NCBI RefSeq assembly: GCF_013032455.1
Contig: NZ_WQCF01000002.1
Span: forward strand, 1-64,000
Origin: Ruegeria atlantica
Lineage (GTDB): Bacteria > Pseudomonadota > Alphaproteobacteria > Rhodobacterales > Rhodobacteraceae
Direction of reading: 5' to 3'
Length of the DNA stretch: 64,000 bases
A program made the position numbers and the translations under genes. The notes under the pieces are model-generated. The model saw nothing but the letters and a program-made list of their open reading frames with translations, made no database searches and was not told the DNA's origin. Shown here piece after piece: positions 33,965-43,606 of this stretch; the first letter of the stretch is position 1; the number at the start of each line of letters is the position of its first letter.

Positions 33965-35872
33965 TTATGCGCTCCGCGGCTCAACAAACATCCGGCCGCG
34001 CATTTCCATGTGAAGCGCGTGGCAGAACCACTGGCAATAGAACCAGTGTACGCCCGGACGGTCGGCGATGAACGTGACCGAGGCGGTCGCCTGCGGCCCG
34101 ATCTCCATTGCGATGCCAAAGTTCGACAGGCACAGCCCGTGGGTCACGTCGTCCACGTCATCCAGGTTGGTGACGTAGAGCGTAACCTCGTCGCCCTGCT
34201 TGACGGTGAACTTCTCAAGGCTGAACACCGGCGCGGTCGAGGTCATGTAGACGCGGACCTTGTTGCCGTCACGGATTGGTTCCTCGGCCCCTTCTTCCAG
34301 ATCGACACCGTCAGCCTCGGCCTGTTTGCGCGCATCTTCCCACATCGGGTCGTTGCGATCCCAGACGTTGACCGGGTTCACCTTGGACCGGTGAACAAGG
34401 ATCGAGTCATGCGGTTCCGCAAAAGTCGGGCCATCATGGACCACCTTCATCTTGTCGCCCGAGATGTCGATCAGCTGCTCGTTTTCAGGCTTCAGCGGAC
34501 CCACGTTGAGGAAGCGGTCTTTCGAGAACTTATTCATCGAAATCAGCCACTTGCCATCAGCTTCGGCGGTCTCACCCATCGAGGTCGAGTTGTGGCCCGG
34601 CTGGTAGTGCACGTCCACCTTGTCGACGATCGGATCAACATCCGCACCGGCATAGGCTTCGATCGCCTTGGCAATGTCCCATTTCACCACCTGGCTGTCC
34701 AGGAACAGAGTGGTGTAGGCATTGCCCTTGCCGTCAAACGCGGTGTGAAGCGGGCCAAGACCCAGCTGCGGCTCAGCCACGATGGCCGAGCGCGGATCAG
34801 CGTTGTCTGCAAACAGCGCGTCGACCTTCTCAACATCGATCACGGACACGGTCGGCGACAGCTTACCGTTGATCATGATGTGTTTCTTGTCGGGTGCTGC
34901 GTTCACACCGTGCGGCGAGTTCGGGATCGGGATATAGCGGGTCAGGTTGCCGCCGGCCTCTTTGCGGCCATCCACGACCTTGACGCCGTTCAGTTCCTGA
35001 TAGTTCCCGGCGGCCACGGCCTCTTCGATAGCTTTCAGGTTGAACACCACCACGTGGTCCAGCTCATTCTCGGTCATCTCGGCCAGGTTCATACCCATTT
35101 CCGAGTTGTACGAGGTCGAGAACGCGTATTTGCCCTGATAGTCGCAGTCGGTGTTGTCGAGGTTGCCCGACACCATCACCTGCCATGCGATCTCCATCGT
35201 GTCACCGTCAATGGCGGTGAAGATGTTCACGTATTGCGACGGATCGTCGAGGATCTGGCCGTCATTGACCAGCGGTGCCTCGTGCTCACCATTGGCAAAG
35301 ATGTAACCGGTGCGCGGGTATTTCTGCGGACGCAGGCCGTGGATGTCATGCGCGTTCGGGATCTCGATGATCTTGTCGCATTTCATCACGTCGCAACGCA
35401 CGCGGGCCACGCGGGTGTTGGCCTTGTCGTTCATGAACAGGTAACGGCCGTCATAGGTGCCGTCTGTGAAGGACATGTGCGGGTGGTGCAGGTCGCCGTT
35501 ATCGTAGGTGACCTTGCCATTTGCGGCCAGGTATTCCTTGGTTTCTGGCAGCAGGCCTTCTGTCAGGATCTTCAGCGACTCGTTGGTCTGACCCCAGCCA
35601 GTGGCCGAGCAGCGGTTGAACACCGGAATACGCATCAGTTCGCGCATCGACGGTACGCCGAGGATACGCACCTCGCCGGTCTGACCCGAGGACCAGAAGC
35701 CGTAATATTCATCCAGCTCACCGGGCTCCAGCGCGGCGTTTGCGGCGGCACTGGCTTCCTTGGCGGTCATTAGGGTAGAGCCCAGACCGGTCCCGGCAAT
35801 CACGGCGCCAGTTGCGGTTGCACCCAGCATCCCACGGCGTGTGATATTCAGTTTGTTTTCATTGTCCGACAT
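33965..35872 (-). CDS. nosZ: Nitrous oxide reductase, Tat-exported (clade I NosZ)
   Basis: NosZ reduces N2O to N2 in the periplasm. The 635-residue protein starts with a Tat signal ([20 protein letters not shown]), the mark of clade I enzymes. A seven-bladed propeller carries the CuZ His ligands (for example [15 protein letters not shown] near the start, [11 protein letters not shown] further on and [15 protein letters not shown]). The cupredoxin domain at the end has CuA ligands in [18 protein letters not shown] (two Cys, His, Met). It follows nosR by 15 bases. All catalytic-site features look intact. Confidence 0.97.
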   Translation of the reverse strand: MSDNENKLNITRRGMLGATATGAVIAGTGLGSTLMTAKEASAAANAALEPGELDEYYGFWSSGQTGEVRILGVPSMRELMRIPVFNRCSATGWGQTNESLKILTEGLLPETKEYLAANGKVTYDNGDLHHPHMSFTDGTYDGRYLFMNDKANTRVARVRCDVMKCDKIIEIPNAHDIHGLRPQKYPRTGYIFANGEHEAPLVNDGQILDDPSQYVNIFTAIDGDTMEIAWQVMVSGNLDNTDCDYQGKYAFSTSYNSEMGMNLAEMTENELDHVVVFNLKAIEEAVAAGNYQELNGVKVVDGRKEAGGNLTRYIPIPNSPHGVNAAPDKKHIMINGKLSPTVSVIDVEKVDALFADNADPRSAIVAEPQLGLGPLHTAFDGKGNAYTTLFLDSQVVKWDIAKAIEAYAGADVDPIVDKVDVHYQPGHNSTSMGETAEADGKWLISMNKFSKDRFLNVGPLKPENEQLIDISGDKMKVVHDGPTFAEPHDSILVHRSKVNPVNVWDRNDPMWEDARKQAEADGVDLEEGAEEPIRDGNKVRVYMTSTAPVFSLEKFTVKQGDEVTLYVTNLDDVDDVTHGLCLSNFGIAMEIGPQATASVTFIADRPGVHWFYCQWFCHALHMEMRGRMFVEPRSA

Positions 35873-35887
35873 GATCGTTCCTCCTTT

Positions 35888-38065
35888 TTAGGAAACGGAT
35901 TGCGGTTTGGCGTTCGGATGGTTCGCCGGTGGCTGTCCGAGTGGGGTCTTCATTTGGACCGACCCTGTCTTGGCCCGCCGTTTCAACTGGCGGATAACGA
36001 CGGGACATTTCGTCTCGGACTGGTAGAGCACCTGACAATGCAGGCAGGTGACGCACTCGTTCGGATTGATCTCACCGGTGGGGTGGATCGCCTGAACGGG
36101 GCATTCGTTGGCGCAGGTCTGACAGGGGCTGCCGCAATCGGGATAGCGGCGCAGCCAGTCGAACATGCGAATACGGGCAGGGATCGCCAGCGCTCCGCCC
36201 AGCGGGCAGAGGTAGCGGCAGTAGAACCGTTCGATGAACAGCCCGATCCCCAGGAGGAGCAGCGCAAAGACCACAAACGGCCAGTCGCGCATGAATTTCA
36301 GGATGATCGCGGTCTTGAACGGCTCGATCTCGGCATATTTCTCGGCCAGCGGGATCGAGACGAAGCTGATGCCGAAGAGCACGAGGAAGATCATGTATTT
36401 AGCGGGCCAAAGTCGTTCGTTCAGCCCCCAGGGCAGGGTCCATTGCGGCACTTTCAGCGCCCGCGCGATCTTGTTGGTCAGTTCCTGCAGGGCACCGAAC
36501 GGGCAGAGCCAGCCGCAATAGGCGCCACGTCCCCAGAACAGCAGGGCGGCGGCGACTGCGAACCACTGGATAAAGACCAGCGGGTCCAACAGGAAAGCAT
36601 CCCACGAGAACCCGGTGCGCAAGCTGCCCGCCAGCGCCATCAAATTCACCACGCTCAACTGAGCATTGGCGTACCAGCCAATGAAGAACAGCGTCATGGA
36701 CAGATAACCGATGCGGAACCAGTAGAAGACGCGCGCATTCATCGTCGCGTGGAACTGGAAGAAGAATGTGGCCGTCAGCACCAGCAGCATAACGCCCAGC
36801 ACCACAATCTCGACCGTGCGGTCTTTCCAGATACGTTGCCACAGGGCGGCTTTGGCAGCAGCCTCTCCGGTTGCGTCATCAACCACCACAGGGGCAGCGA
36901 CGGGCAACAGGTACTGTTCGGGCAGCTTGTAGCCCAGATCGAAGGTCAGGAAGGTTTTCTCAACCGCGCCGACGGCACGCTGCACAAGCAGTTGCAGGCG
37001 GAACGGCTCGGTCGGATCAAATTCGGCGTCGGCTGGGATTTTGAAGATGTCCAGTTCACTAAAGCTGGGCGCATCCGGCGCGTCAACCTCACCCAAGCGG
37101 CGCTGTTGGCGGTCGAAGAACCGGACCGAGCTGTCACCCTGAATCAATTGAATCCGGTCGAAGATACCGCCGCGAACATAACCCGAGCCTTTAAAGCTGT
37201 AGGCCCCGCGGCCCAGCACAAGAATGGCGTGTTCGCCCTCGTCCAGCCAGTTGGTCAAGTTCTGATATTCAGCCTCTCCCAACAGCGACTTGCCGATCGA
37301 CGGCACCGAAACCAGCGCCATATGCATGTCGATAAAGGTATCATCCGGCTCGCCCGGTTCCGGGCGCTTGATCGCGCGCTGATCTCCCGTCGCCTCGAAG
37401 GCGGCATTGACCTGACCAATATCCAGCGTCAGCCGCCGGATTGAACCGTCTCCGGAGAGAGTGGTCCAGTCATAGATGGCATTTTTCGCCATATCGACTT
37501 CGCGTTTTGGCCCATCCGACTGCACCGGAGACAAGCCGCCCAGCCCCAGCGCACGGGCTACTTTGATGCCGCCACGTACAAGGCTGTCGTCGATCACCAT
37601 GATGGTCACGGTCGCGCCCGAGATGATGTCGAGGTCATGCCCCTCACCCCCGGTCTCGGCCTCACGCTTGAGATCTAGCCCAGCGTAACCCTCGGTCAGT
37701 TCAACCATACGCGAATTGGGAATGCCGATCAGAACGATGGGCTCCGAGTGCTTGACCAGTTTGACCCCGGTCAGGACCGCATCATCATCAATGGCGGCGA
37801 CCACGTGGATGGGTTTGCCGGAATACCCGGTGGTTCCCACAAAATCAGAGGTCAGGAAGGCCCAGGCTACGGTCTCGCGGCCTTTCAGAATGGGGGCAAC
37901 GGGCACGTCATCGCGCACCGGGCCAAAGGCATCGGCACCGGGGACCAGATCGGCGGGTTCAATTTCGGGCAGGAAGCTGGCAAGGCTGTCGGCATGGGCG
38001 CTGATCGCCATCAGGCAGGACAGGGTAAAGGCTAGCAGGAAATGGATTGCGCGACTTACGACCAC
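35888..38065 (-). CDS. nosR: NosR, membrane flavo-iron-sulfur protein donating electrons to NosZ
   Basis: A 725-residue transmembrane protein: signal helix, periplasmic FMN-binding domain (about 85-175, with GGEGHDLDIISGATVTIMVI, whose Thr/Ser would take the covalent FMN), six helices with conserved Cys motifs (GAYCGWLCPFGALQELTNKI, FYCRYLCPLGGALA), and two C-terminal [4Fe-4S] sites (CGSPCQTCANECPVQAIHPT, CVTCLHCQVLY). It passes quinol electrons to NosZ and is needed for nos expression. The start overlaps the end of the 154-residue leader gene by 10 bases. Confidence 0.96.
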   Translation of the reverse strand: MVVSRAIHFLLAFTLSCLMAISAHADSLASFLPEIEPADLVPGADAFGPVRDDVPVAPILKGRETVAWAFLTSDFVGTTGYSGKPIHVVAAIDDDAVLTGVKLVKHSEPIVLIGIPNSRMVELTEGYAGLDLKREAETGGEGHDLDIISGATVTIMVIDDSLVRGGIKVARALGLGGLSPVQSDGPKREVDMAKNAIYDWTTLSGDGSIRRLTLDIGQVNAAFEATGDQRAIKRPEPGEPDDTFIDMHMALVSVPSIGKSLLGEAEYQNLTNWLDEGEHAILVLGRGAYSFKGSGYVRGGIFDRIQLIQGDSSVRFFDRQQRRLGEVDAPDAPSFSELDIFKIPADAEFDPTEPFRLQLLVQRAVGAVEKTFLTFDLGYKLPEQYLLPVAAPVVVDDATGEAAAKAALWQRIWKDRTVEIVVLGVMLLVLTATFFFQFHATMNARVFYWFRIGYLSMTLFFIGWYANAQLSVVNLMALAGSLRTGFSWDAFLLDPLVFIQWFAVAAALLFWGRGAYCGWLCPFGALQELTNKIARALKVPQWTLPWGLNERLWPAKYMIFLVLFGISFVSIPLAEKYAEIEPFKTAIILKFMRDWPFVVFALLLLGIGLFIERFYCRYLCPLGGALAIPARIRMFDWLRRYPDCGSPCQTCANECPVQAIHPTGEINPNECVTCLHCQVLYQSETKCPVVIRQLKRRAKTGSVQMKTPLGQPPANHPNAKPQSVS

Positions 38066-38520
38066 GGCGCACCTCCGATTAATTGGGTGGACGCCTTGGA
38101 CGCGCGCTGGGCGCGTTCAGATTCTACTTGGTTTGCACGCGGGGGACCCCGGGTTTCAGGCCACAACCGTTTTATGCCGTTGTCATGTGGCAGATCGTGG
38201 GAATCGCAGCTTGCCATATGAACAAAACTGTCCTGCGCCAGGATGGGGAGGTCCGGCACCGGTGCCGCAGATGTGACAGCACACAGGGCGCAGTCAGCGC
38301 ATTTCGGACAGGGCGCGGTTGGGTCATCGGCTTCTTTCTCAAGGTCTACCTGAACCCAGACCGCCCCTGTCTCCGAGCAGATCTCCACCCACATGCTTTG
38401 CCCGGGACTCGCCAGTGCCGGGCCAAGCAGCTGCAATAGCAGAAGGAGGATGCCCGCACATGCACATACGACGCGGGACGCGCGAACAGCTGAAATGTGC
38501 AGAGGGTTGAGGGCGGGCAT
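38056..38520 (-). CDS. Small secreted CxxCxxC protein at the head of the nos operon (DUF2946-like)
   Basis: A 154-residue protein with an N-terminal hydrophobic signal (ASRVVCACAGILLLLLQLLG). A periplasmic segment follows, typical of DUF2946-type proteins: VEICSETGAVWVQVDLEKEA, then a Cys cluster APCPKCADCALCAVTSAA. DUF2946 proteins are small, metal-binding-like and often lie near copper genes; function is unproven. It overlaps nosR by 10 bases and lies behind the Crp/Fnr-type site at 38578, so it is the first gene of the nos operon. A role as copper carrier to the nos maturation proteins is inference. Confidence 0.75.
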   Translation of the reverse strand: MPALNPLHISAVRASRVVCACAGILLLLLQLLGPALASPGQSMWVEICSETGAVWVQVDLEKEADDPTAPCPKCADCALCAVTSAAPVPDLPILAQDSFVHMASCDSHDLPHDNGIKRLWPETRGPPRANQVESERAQRASKASTQLIGGAPWS

Positions 38521-38577
38521 GGAGAATCCAACTCGGCAATCTTTCCAGAGTCGTATGTTGTCCTCTCGATTCGAAAC

Positions 38578-38591
38578 TTGACTTAAGTCAT
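38578..38591. promoter_or_regulatory. NnrR/FNR-type site upstream of the nos operon
   Basis: TTGACTTAAGTCAT, containing the perfect 12-bp palindrome TGACTTAAGTCA, 58 bases upstream of the first nos-operon ATG. It matches the Crp/Fnr consensus TTGAY-N4-RTCAA in nine of ten positions. Confidence 0.7.
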
Positions 38592-38649
38592 TTGTTCGCG
38601 AACTGCCCCAAATTTAATTTTAGGAAGTTTTTGGAGAAATAGCAGATGG

Positions 38650-38913
38650 TTAGTCGTCGGCTTCATCCATCAATCCGCGCAGCCAGCGACCGGCCAGCCA
38701 GGACGCAGGTATGCCCAGAGGGATTGACCACAGGATTGCTGTGACAGGTTCGATCACGCCAAACCCGGCGCTGTTAGCGATCAGGCCTGCCAGAAACAGG
38801 TTGATGGCCACGGTCAGCGCCGTGGCCGGATAAAGCAGAATGGCCAGTTTCCAAACTGGCCATTTGCCCTCAGTGGCTGGTTCCTTCCGAGAAGGTGATT
38901 TTATTCCAGACAT
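38650..38913 (-). CDS. Small two-helix membrane protein after nirN, unknown function
   Basis: From ATG 38913 (GGAAAA upstream) the product has 87 residues. A polar head MSGIKSPSRKEPATEGKW is followed by two hydrophobic helices (VWKLAILLYPATALTVAINL and, later, AILWSIPLGIPASWLAGRWL) and an acidic end MDEADD. The gene starts inside the nirN 3' end, overlapping 44 bases in another frame, and is the last gene of the nir operon. A longer frame from 38976 is open but its arginine-rich lead is unlikely. Homologues at this position occur in related denitrifiers as unnamed genes; function unknown. Confidence 0.62.
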   Translation of the reverse strand: MSGIKSPSRKEPATEGKWPVWKLAILLYPATALTVAINLFLAGLIANSAGFGVIEPVTAILWSIPLGIPASWLAGRWLRGLMDEADD

Positions 38914-40393
38914 TGTATTTTCCAGACGGTTTGCGCATCGGCAGGCGGCGAACCTCTTCCAGCGTCTGCGCGTCATAAACGATCACTGCGCCATCATCTT
39001 CCCAGATGGAAACCAGCGCGTGGCGGCCATCCTTGGTGAACTCGACATGTGCCACGGTTTTGCCGGGCGCTGGGCGCAGAGTTTTAACGATCTCAAGGCT
39101 TTGCTTGTCGATCACATGCATGGCGTCCTTGTTGGGTCCAAAGAACACATCGGCCCAAACATAGGGCGAATTCTCATGGCTGCGCATGAAGAACCCGGGA
39201 CCCTCGGTCTTGATCCTTTTGACGGTTTCCCATGTCTGCATATCGATGACTGAAACGGTGCCGTCGGTCAGATGCGGCGTGGCCATTACGGTTGTATCGC
39301 CATGCTTCCAAGTTATGCCCGAGCCCAGATGCGGCATCCCCGGCAGGTCCAGATCAGCCACCTTGTGACCAATCACCAGATCAATTACCTGACCGCCTTT
39401 TCCATCGCGGGACGCACCCATGACGTATTCGTAGCTCTGGTCGAAAAAGAAATCGTCCAGATAGTCCGGCGTGGTGATCTTGCGCACCGGGAAGGGGTCC
39501 GGGTTCTTGAACTGACCCTCGATGCGGAAGTCATGCCCAATGCCGGATTGCGGCGGATTGGCGCCGTAAAAGACCTCCCAAATCTCGGGTACGTCTTTCA
39601 GAGCCAGCACGAAGCTCTCACGCGGGGGCGCCTGATAGACGGCTGAGACGCGGCTGGGTACGCCCTTTTTGCTTTTGATCTCAACGACCTTCGCAACCGA
39701 CAGGTCTTGTGTTGACAACAAGGTCAGGCTGTTTGGTAAATAGTTCGCCACAGCCACCCATTTACCATCACCAGACATGGCGATGTTGCGGCTGTTCAGT
39801 CCGGCGCGCACGCGGCCCACCTGTTTCAGGGCCCAGATGTCATATTTCTGAACCCAGCCATCACGCGACATGATGAACACATAGCGCCCATCGGGGCTGA
39901 ACTTTGGTCCGCCATGTACGGCAAAAGGCGTCTCGAACCGATCCAGAACCTCGAACGTATCACCGTCCAGAACGCTGACATGGTGGTCACCAGTCTCAAC
40001 CGCCAGCGTGATATTCATCGGATCGCTGTCCCAGAGAGGTGCGTCAACCGGAATATAGTCCTCATCCAAAGTACGGCTGGCCATGATATCGACTTCGCCC
40101 CATTCTGGGTCGGTTTCCAGCGGAGATTTCAACCATCCCGCCAGTTCCTCGATCTGCAGCGCGTCGAGTTCATGCGAAAAAGCGGGCATCTGAGTGGCCG
40201 TACGCCCTTCGGCAATCACAGCGGCCACACGGGGGCCACGCATGCGTTTCAGCGTTTCGGGGATCAATGCAGGGCCGACCCCACCCAAACGGTTTTCGCC
40301 GTGGCAAGACGCGCAGTGTTCAGCATAGTCCGAAGGTGCATCCGCCCATGCTGCTCCAATGCTCAAGACCGAACAAAGCGCTCCAATCTTCAT
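38870..40393 (-). CDS. nirN: NirN, cytochrome c/d1-type protein in heme d1 synthesis
   Basis: NirN performs the last step of heme d1 formation, oxidising dihydro-heme d1. The start ATG at 40393 follows GGAAAAG and gives a signal peptide (MKIGALCSVLSIGAAWADAP); a frame to 40546 is open but lacks a signal. The heme c motif is CASCH at 27-31 in the 507-residue protein. An eight-bladed d1-binding propeller follows (e.g. VAVANYLPNSLTLLSTQDLS, IMSRDGWVQKYDIWALKQVG). It resembles NirS but lacks its catalytic residue set and lies 77 bases after nirJ. Confidence 0.9.
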   Translation of the reverse strand: MKIGALCSVLSIGAAWADAPSDYAEHCASCHGENRLGGVGPALIPETLKRMRGPRVAAVIAEGRTATQMPAFSHELDALQIEELAGWLKSPLETDPEWGEVDIMASRTLDEDYIPVDAPLWDSDPMNITLAVETGDHHVSVLDGDTFEVLDRFETPFAVHGGPKFSPDGRYVFIMSRDGWVQKYDIWALKQVGRVRAGLNSRNIAMSGDGKWVAVANYLPNSLTLLSTQDLSVAKVVEIKSKKGVPSRVSAVYQAPPRESFVLALKDVPEIWEVFYGANPPQSGIGHDFRIEGQFKNPDPFPVRKITTPDYLDDFFFDQSYEYVMGASRDGKGGQVIDLVIGHKVADLDLPGMPHLGSGITWKHGDTTVMATPHLTDGTVSVIDMQTWETVKRIKTEGPGFFMRSHENSPYVWADVFFGPNKDAMHVIDKQSLEIVKTLRPAPGKTVAHVEFTKDGRHALVSIWEDDGAVIVYDAQTLEEVRRLPMRKPSGKYNVWNKITFSEGTSH

Positions 40394-40469
40394 CTTTTCC
40401 AAAATACTCCCGCCGGAGACTCCCACAGTTTTCACGGGTGCCACGGCTGAAGGGACAGAAAAGTCGATT

Positions 40470-41684
40470 TCAAAAGAACTGATGCGCAGGATCATGACGT
40501 TTCCCCCGGAACGGCGTGACCTGCAGACGTTCGCCTGCGCCCTCAACGCCGATTTCTTGATTTGACAGATAGCAGGCCGGATCTTCGGCCCAGGGATCGC
40601 CGGTCAATTGCAAGGCCCGGATACGGGTGTTGCCACCGCAGACATCCTTCAATTGGCAAGCCCCGCAGCGTCCCTTTAGCGGGCGCGGGCGGGTGCGCAG
40701 CATGGACAGCATCTGATCGTCGCTGGTCCAAAGCTCAGAGAATGGCTGGGTTTTCACATTGCCGACCGTGTAGTCGGACCAATAAGTATCGGGATGCACG
40801 CGGCCCAGATTGTCGATATTGGCCACACCCAGACCGCTGGAGTTGCCTCCCCATGCCGCCAGATGCTCGCGCACATGGGCGGCTTTCGTATCGTCGAAAC
40901 GCGTGCGGACCCAGTTCAGGAAATATCCGGCGTCGGCATCATTGTTGCCGGTTACGATGTCCAGCGGGCGTCCGCCTGATGCGGCCTCCCACGCGCGTTC
41001 AAGCAGCAGGTCCAGACCGTTGCGGGTTCGAAGGTGTTCAGCATCTTCGCCCCGGTTCTTGTCGCCACGGCCTGCATAGACGAGGTGGGACAGGTAGAAC
41101 TTGTCGACGCCTTCGTCATCGCAAAGCTTCAACAGATCAGGCAGGTGGTGCTGGGTACCTTCGGTCAGGCAAAACCGCAGACCGACTTTGATGCCGCGTT
41201 TCTTGCATTCGCGTACACCGCGCAATGCGTCTGCAAAGGCGCCCTCGACACCGCGGAACCAGTCATTCGTTGCTCCGATCCCGTCCAGTGAAATGCCGAC
41301 ATAATTGAATCCTACATCGGCGATCATGTCGGCAGTTTCGCCGTAAATCCGGGTGCCGTTGGTGGACAACGCCAGCATCGGCACCAGATCGCGAGCACGC
41401 TTGGCAATGTCGAAGAAATCAAAACGATCCAGCGGTTCCCCACCCGAGAGGATCAGGGCCGGGACGCGAAATTGGCCCAGATCCTCAAGGGTTACCATGG
41501 CTTGCTCGTGGCTGAGCTCACCCGGGAACGCGACATCCGCCGAGACGGTGTAGCAATGGCGGCATTTCAAATTGCAGCGCCGCGTCAGATTCCAGATCAC
41601 CACTGGTTTGACTGGTCCGGGTCGGCGTTTGCGTACCGGGGTCGGATTGACGAGTTGGTGCATGTATTCGGTCAGGCGGAACAT
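40470..41684 (-). CDS. nirJ: NirJ, radical SAM enzyme of heme d1 biosynthesis
   Basis: A 404-residue radical SAM protein. The cluster motif is [20 protein letters not shown] (CxxxCxxC), followed by [22 protein letters not shown]-terminal SPASM-like domain holds a further Cys set ([20 protein letters not shown]). NirJ removes propionate side chains from didecarboxysiroheme on the way to heme d1. It lies 4 bases after nirH, in the conserved order nirGHJN. Confidence 0.95.
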   Translation of the reverse strand: MFRLTEYMHQLVNPTPVRKRRPGPVKPVVIWNLTRRCNLKCRHCYTVSADVAFPGELSHEQAMVTLEDLGQFRVPALILSGGEPLDRFDFFDIAKRARDLVPMLALSTNGTRIYGETADMIADVGFNYVGISLDGIGATNDWFRGVEGAFADALRGVRECKKRGIKVGLRFCLTEGTQHHLPDLLKLCDDEGVDKFYLSHLVYAGRGDKNRGEDAEHLRTRNGLDLLLERAWEAASGGRPLDIVTGNNDADAGYFLNWVRTRFDDTKAAHVREHLAAWGGNSSGLGVANIDNLGRVHPDTYWSDYTVGNVKTQPFSELWTSDDQMLSMLRTRPRPLKGRCGACQLKDVCGGNTRIRALQLTGDPWAEDPACYLSNQEIGVEGAGERLQVTPFRGKRHDPAHQFF

Positions 41685-41688
41685 GGTC

Positions 41689-42171
41689 TCAGCCTTTCGT
41701 TTTCAGGCGCAGCCCGGTCTTTTTCAGGATGCGCGTGGAATAGAGGATATCTTTGGCACGGCAGGCATCGCCCAGAATAGCTGCGATCTCGGCGCGCTTT
41801 TCTTCGACTTCATCCCGGTCCGAGCCGTGAACCATGGCGAACAGGTTGTAGGGCCAGTCGGGCAAGGCACGCGGGCGCTCATAGCAATGGGTGACAAAGG
41901 GCAACGCGCCGATTTGCGCGCCCAATTTGGTGATGCGGGCATCGTCTACATCCCAGACGGTCATCCCGTTCGACGTCATGCCCAGTTTGTAATGGTTCGG
42001 AGCGGCGGCGATGCGACGAATGACTCCGCGGGATTTCAACTCGGCCAGACGGTACAACAGCGCGTCTTCGTCCAACCCCAGTGTTTTGGCCACCTGCGCA
42101 TAGGGCGCGGACACCAGCGGCAGGCCACCTTGCAGCGCCTCGATAATCTCTCTGTCTTTCGCGTCGATCAT
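41689..42171 (-). CDS. nirH: NirH, AsnC/Lrp-like siroheme decarboxylase subunit
   Basis: The start ATG at 42171 overlaps the nirG stop (ATGA); upstream in-frame codons belong to nirG. The 160-residue protein has an N-terminal winged-helix ([38 protein letters not shown]) and a C-terminal ferredoxin-like domain with [20 protein letters not shown]. NirD, L, G and H together decarboxylate siroheme to didecarboxysiroheme. Despite the AsnC fold it is an enzyme subunit here. Confidence 0.9.
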   Translation of the reverse strand: MIDAKDREIIEALQGGLPLVSAPYAQVAKTLGLDEDALLYRLAELKSRGVIRRIAAAPNHYKLGMTSNGMTVWDVDDARITKLGAQIGALPFVTHCYERPRALPDWPYNLFAMVHGSDRDEVEEKRAEIAAILGDACRAKDILYSTRILKKTGLRLKTKG

Positions 42172-42617
42172 GCCGCCACCCGGAAGCCGATGAAGAATTC
42201 CTGAAGTTTGGGGAATTGCAGGACCGCGATCCCGGTTTCCCGTTCGATAGCCTCGGCTGTGGCTGCGATCCCCTCGGGTGTTTCGGTCGCCAGAACGAAC
42301 CACATGTTCAGCCGGTGCGTGCGTTCATAATTATGCGCTACCTCGGGATGCGCATTGACTTTGGTCAGGACGGTTTCGAATTCTTCGATCGGCACCGCCA
42401 TGGCGCACAGACAGAACGCGCCGCCCATTGCGGCGGCGTCGAAGAAGGGGCCGAACCGGGTGATGATGCGTTCGTCTTTCAAACGGGAAAGACGGTTCAA
42501 CAAGTCACTTTCTGCAATGTCTAGATCATCTGCAATCACGGCGTATGGGTGATTGGTCAGCGGCAGATCGTCTTGCATCCGGTTCAGGATCGCGCGGTCT
42601 GTTGCATCCAGCGTCAT
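42168..42617 (-). CDS. nirG: NirG, AsnC/Lrp-like siroheme decarboxylase subunit
   Basis: A 149-residue member of the same family: MTLDATDRAILNRMQDDLPL, ADDLDIAESDLLNRLSRLKD, HNYERTHRLNMWFVLATETP and [15 protein letters not shown]. The conserved HNYER motif lies in the domain that holds the substrate. Both ends overlap neighbours by ATGA, implying stoichiometric translation with NirDL and NirH. Confidence 0.9.
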   Translation of the reverse strand: MTLDATDRAILNRMQDDLPLTNHPYAVIADDLDIAESDLLNRLSRLKDERIITRFGPFFDAAAMGGAFCLCAMAVPIEEFETVLTKVNAHPEVAHNYERTHRLNMWFVLATETPEGIAATAEAIERETGIAVLQFPKLQEFFIGFRVAA

Positions 42618-43603
42618 GCGGCGGCCTCTTTCGGTTGGATCAGTGCCCCAGTCTGTTTGAAGCAGCGGGTCGAGAACAGTACCTTGTGGCGCGCACCGGC
42701 CATTTCTGGCAGGGCGACCGCGGCCGACAAAACGTCCAGCGCTTCGCTGCGTGACCGGGCGTGGATCATCGAGTAAAGGCGATAGGGCCAGACATCCTCG
42801 ACCGGATTACGTTCGTAACACAGGGTCACGCCGGGATGCGCTGCCAGGGCAGGGCCCGCCGTATCGATCTGATTGGCTGGCATGTCCCAGACCACCATCG
42901 CATTGGCCGACCAACCTAGCGCGCGGTGCCGCACGATGACACCAAGACGCGAGATTATACCGGCGCCTTGCAATGTCTCGATCCGTTCCATCACGTCATG
43001 CGTGTTCCGGCCCAACGACCGAGCCAGCGCATCGTAAGGGTCTGCGACCAGCGGCAGACCTGAACTGAGTGCTTGCAGCAGGGTAAGGTCTCCGTCCTGC
43101 ATGGCCGTGCGGTCCACTTTGCGGGGGCCGGGTACGTTGCGGGTCTTGCCGGACATGCGGAAGCCCAGATCGACATTGAACGGGCGGACCAATCGCAGAT
43201 CCAGCACGCGCAGCCCAGTGCGGTGACTGATGCGGGCTAGTGTGTCGTTGACATGCGCGCGGTCAGGGCCAGTGGCGACGAACCAAAGGTTCCACGTATC
43301 CTCGCGCTGATAGTTGTGGTTCACGCCAGGTTCAGAATCGATCAGGGCAGCGATCTCCTCCAGGCGGTCTTCCGGTGCGGAAACGGCGGCCAGAGTGCTG
43401 GCGGATACCGCACCTGGTGAAATTGTCGCGCCAACCCGAGTAATTCGACCGTTTGCGCGCATGCGGGTCAGACGGTCGATCACTTCGGCCTCTTCAAGAC
43501 CCAACGCATTGCCCAGAATCTGAAATGGACGGTCGGTGATGGGAAAGTCACGCTGGAAATCGTCCAGCAGGCGGCGGTCGATCGGATCAGTGATGTGTTC
43601 CAT
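42614..43603 (-). CDS. nirD: NirDL fusion, siroheme decarboxylase
   Basis: The 329-residue protein contains two AsnC-like units in tandem, NirD (about 1-160, with HNYQREDTWNLWFVATGPDR and VRPFNVDLGFRM) and NirL (about 170-329, with LPLVADPYDALARSLGRNTH and VEDVWPYRLYSMIHARS). In Paracoccus-type clusters the two genes are also fused. HNYQR near residue 97 and CYERN in the second half are the conserved active-site motif. The nirG start overlaps its stop; nirF precedes by 3 bases. Confidence 0.92.
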   Translation of the reverse strand: MEHITDPIDRRLLDDFQRDFPITDRPFQILGNALGLEEAEVIDRLTRMRANGRITRVGATISPGAVSASTLAAVSAPEDRLEEIAALIDSEPGVNHNYQREDTWNLWFVATGPDRAHVNDTLARISHRTGLRVLDLRLVRPFNVDLGFRMSGKTRNVPGPRKVDRTAMQDGDLTLLQALSSGLPLVADPYDALARSLGRNTHDVMERIETLQGAGIISRLGVIVRHRALGWSANAMVVWDMPANQIDTAGPALAAHPGVTLCYERNPVEDVWPYRLYSMIHARSRSEALDVLSAAVALPEMAGARHKVLFSTRCFKQTGALIQPKEAAA

Positions 43604-43606
43604 CCG

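Noticed and set aside
33962..35773. 603-codon frame antisense to nosZ
   Set aside because: Same reason: the sense strand holds an intact Tat-exported NosZ with CuA ligands. The antisense product is a Val/His-rich artefact.
35900..37444. 514-codon frame antisense to nosR
   Set aside because: Sense frame is a complete NosR. No ribosome binding site or recognisable protein in antisense.
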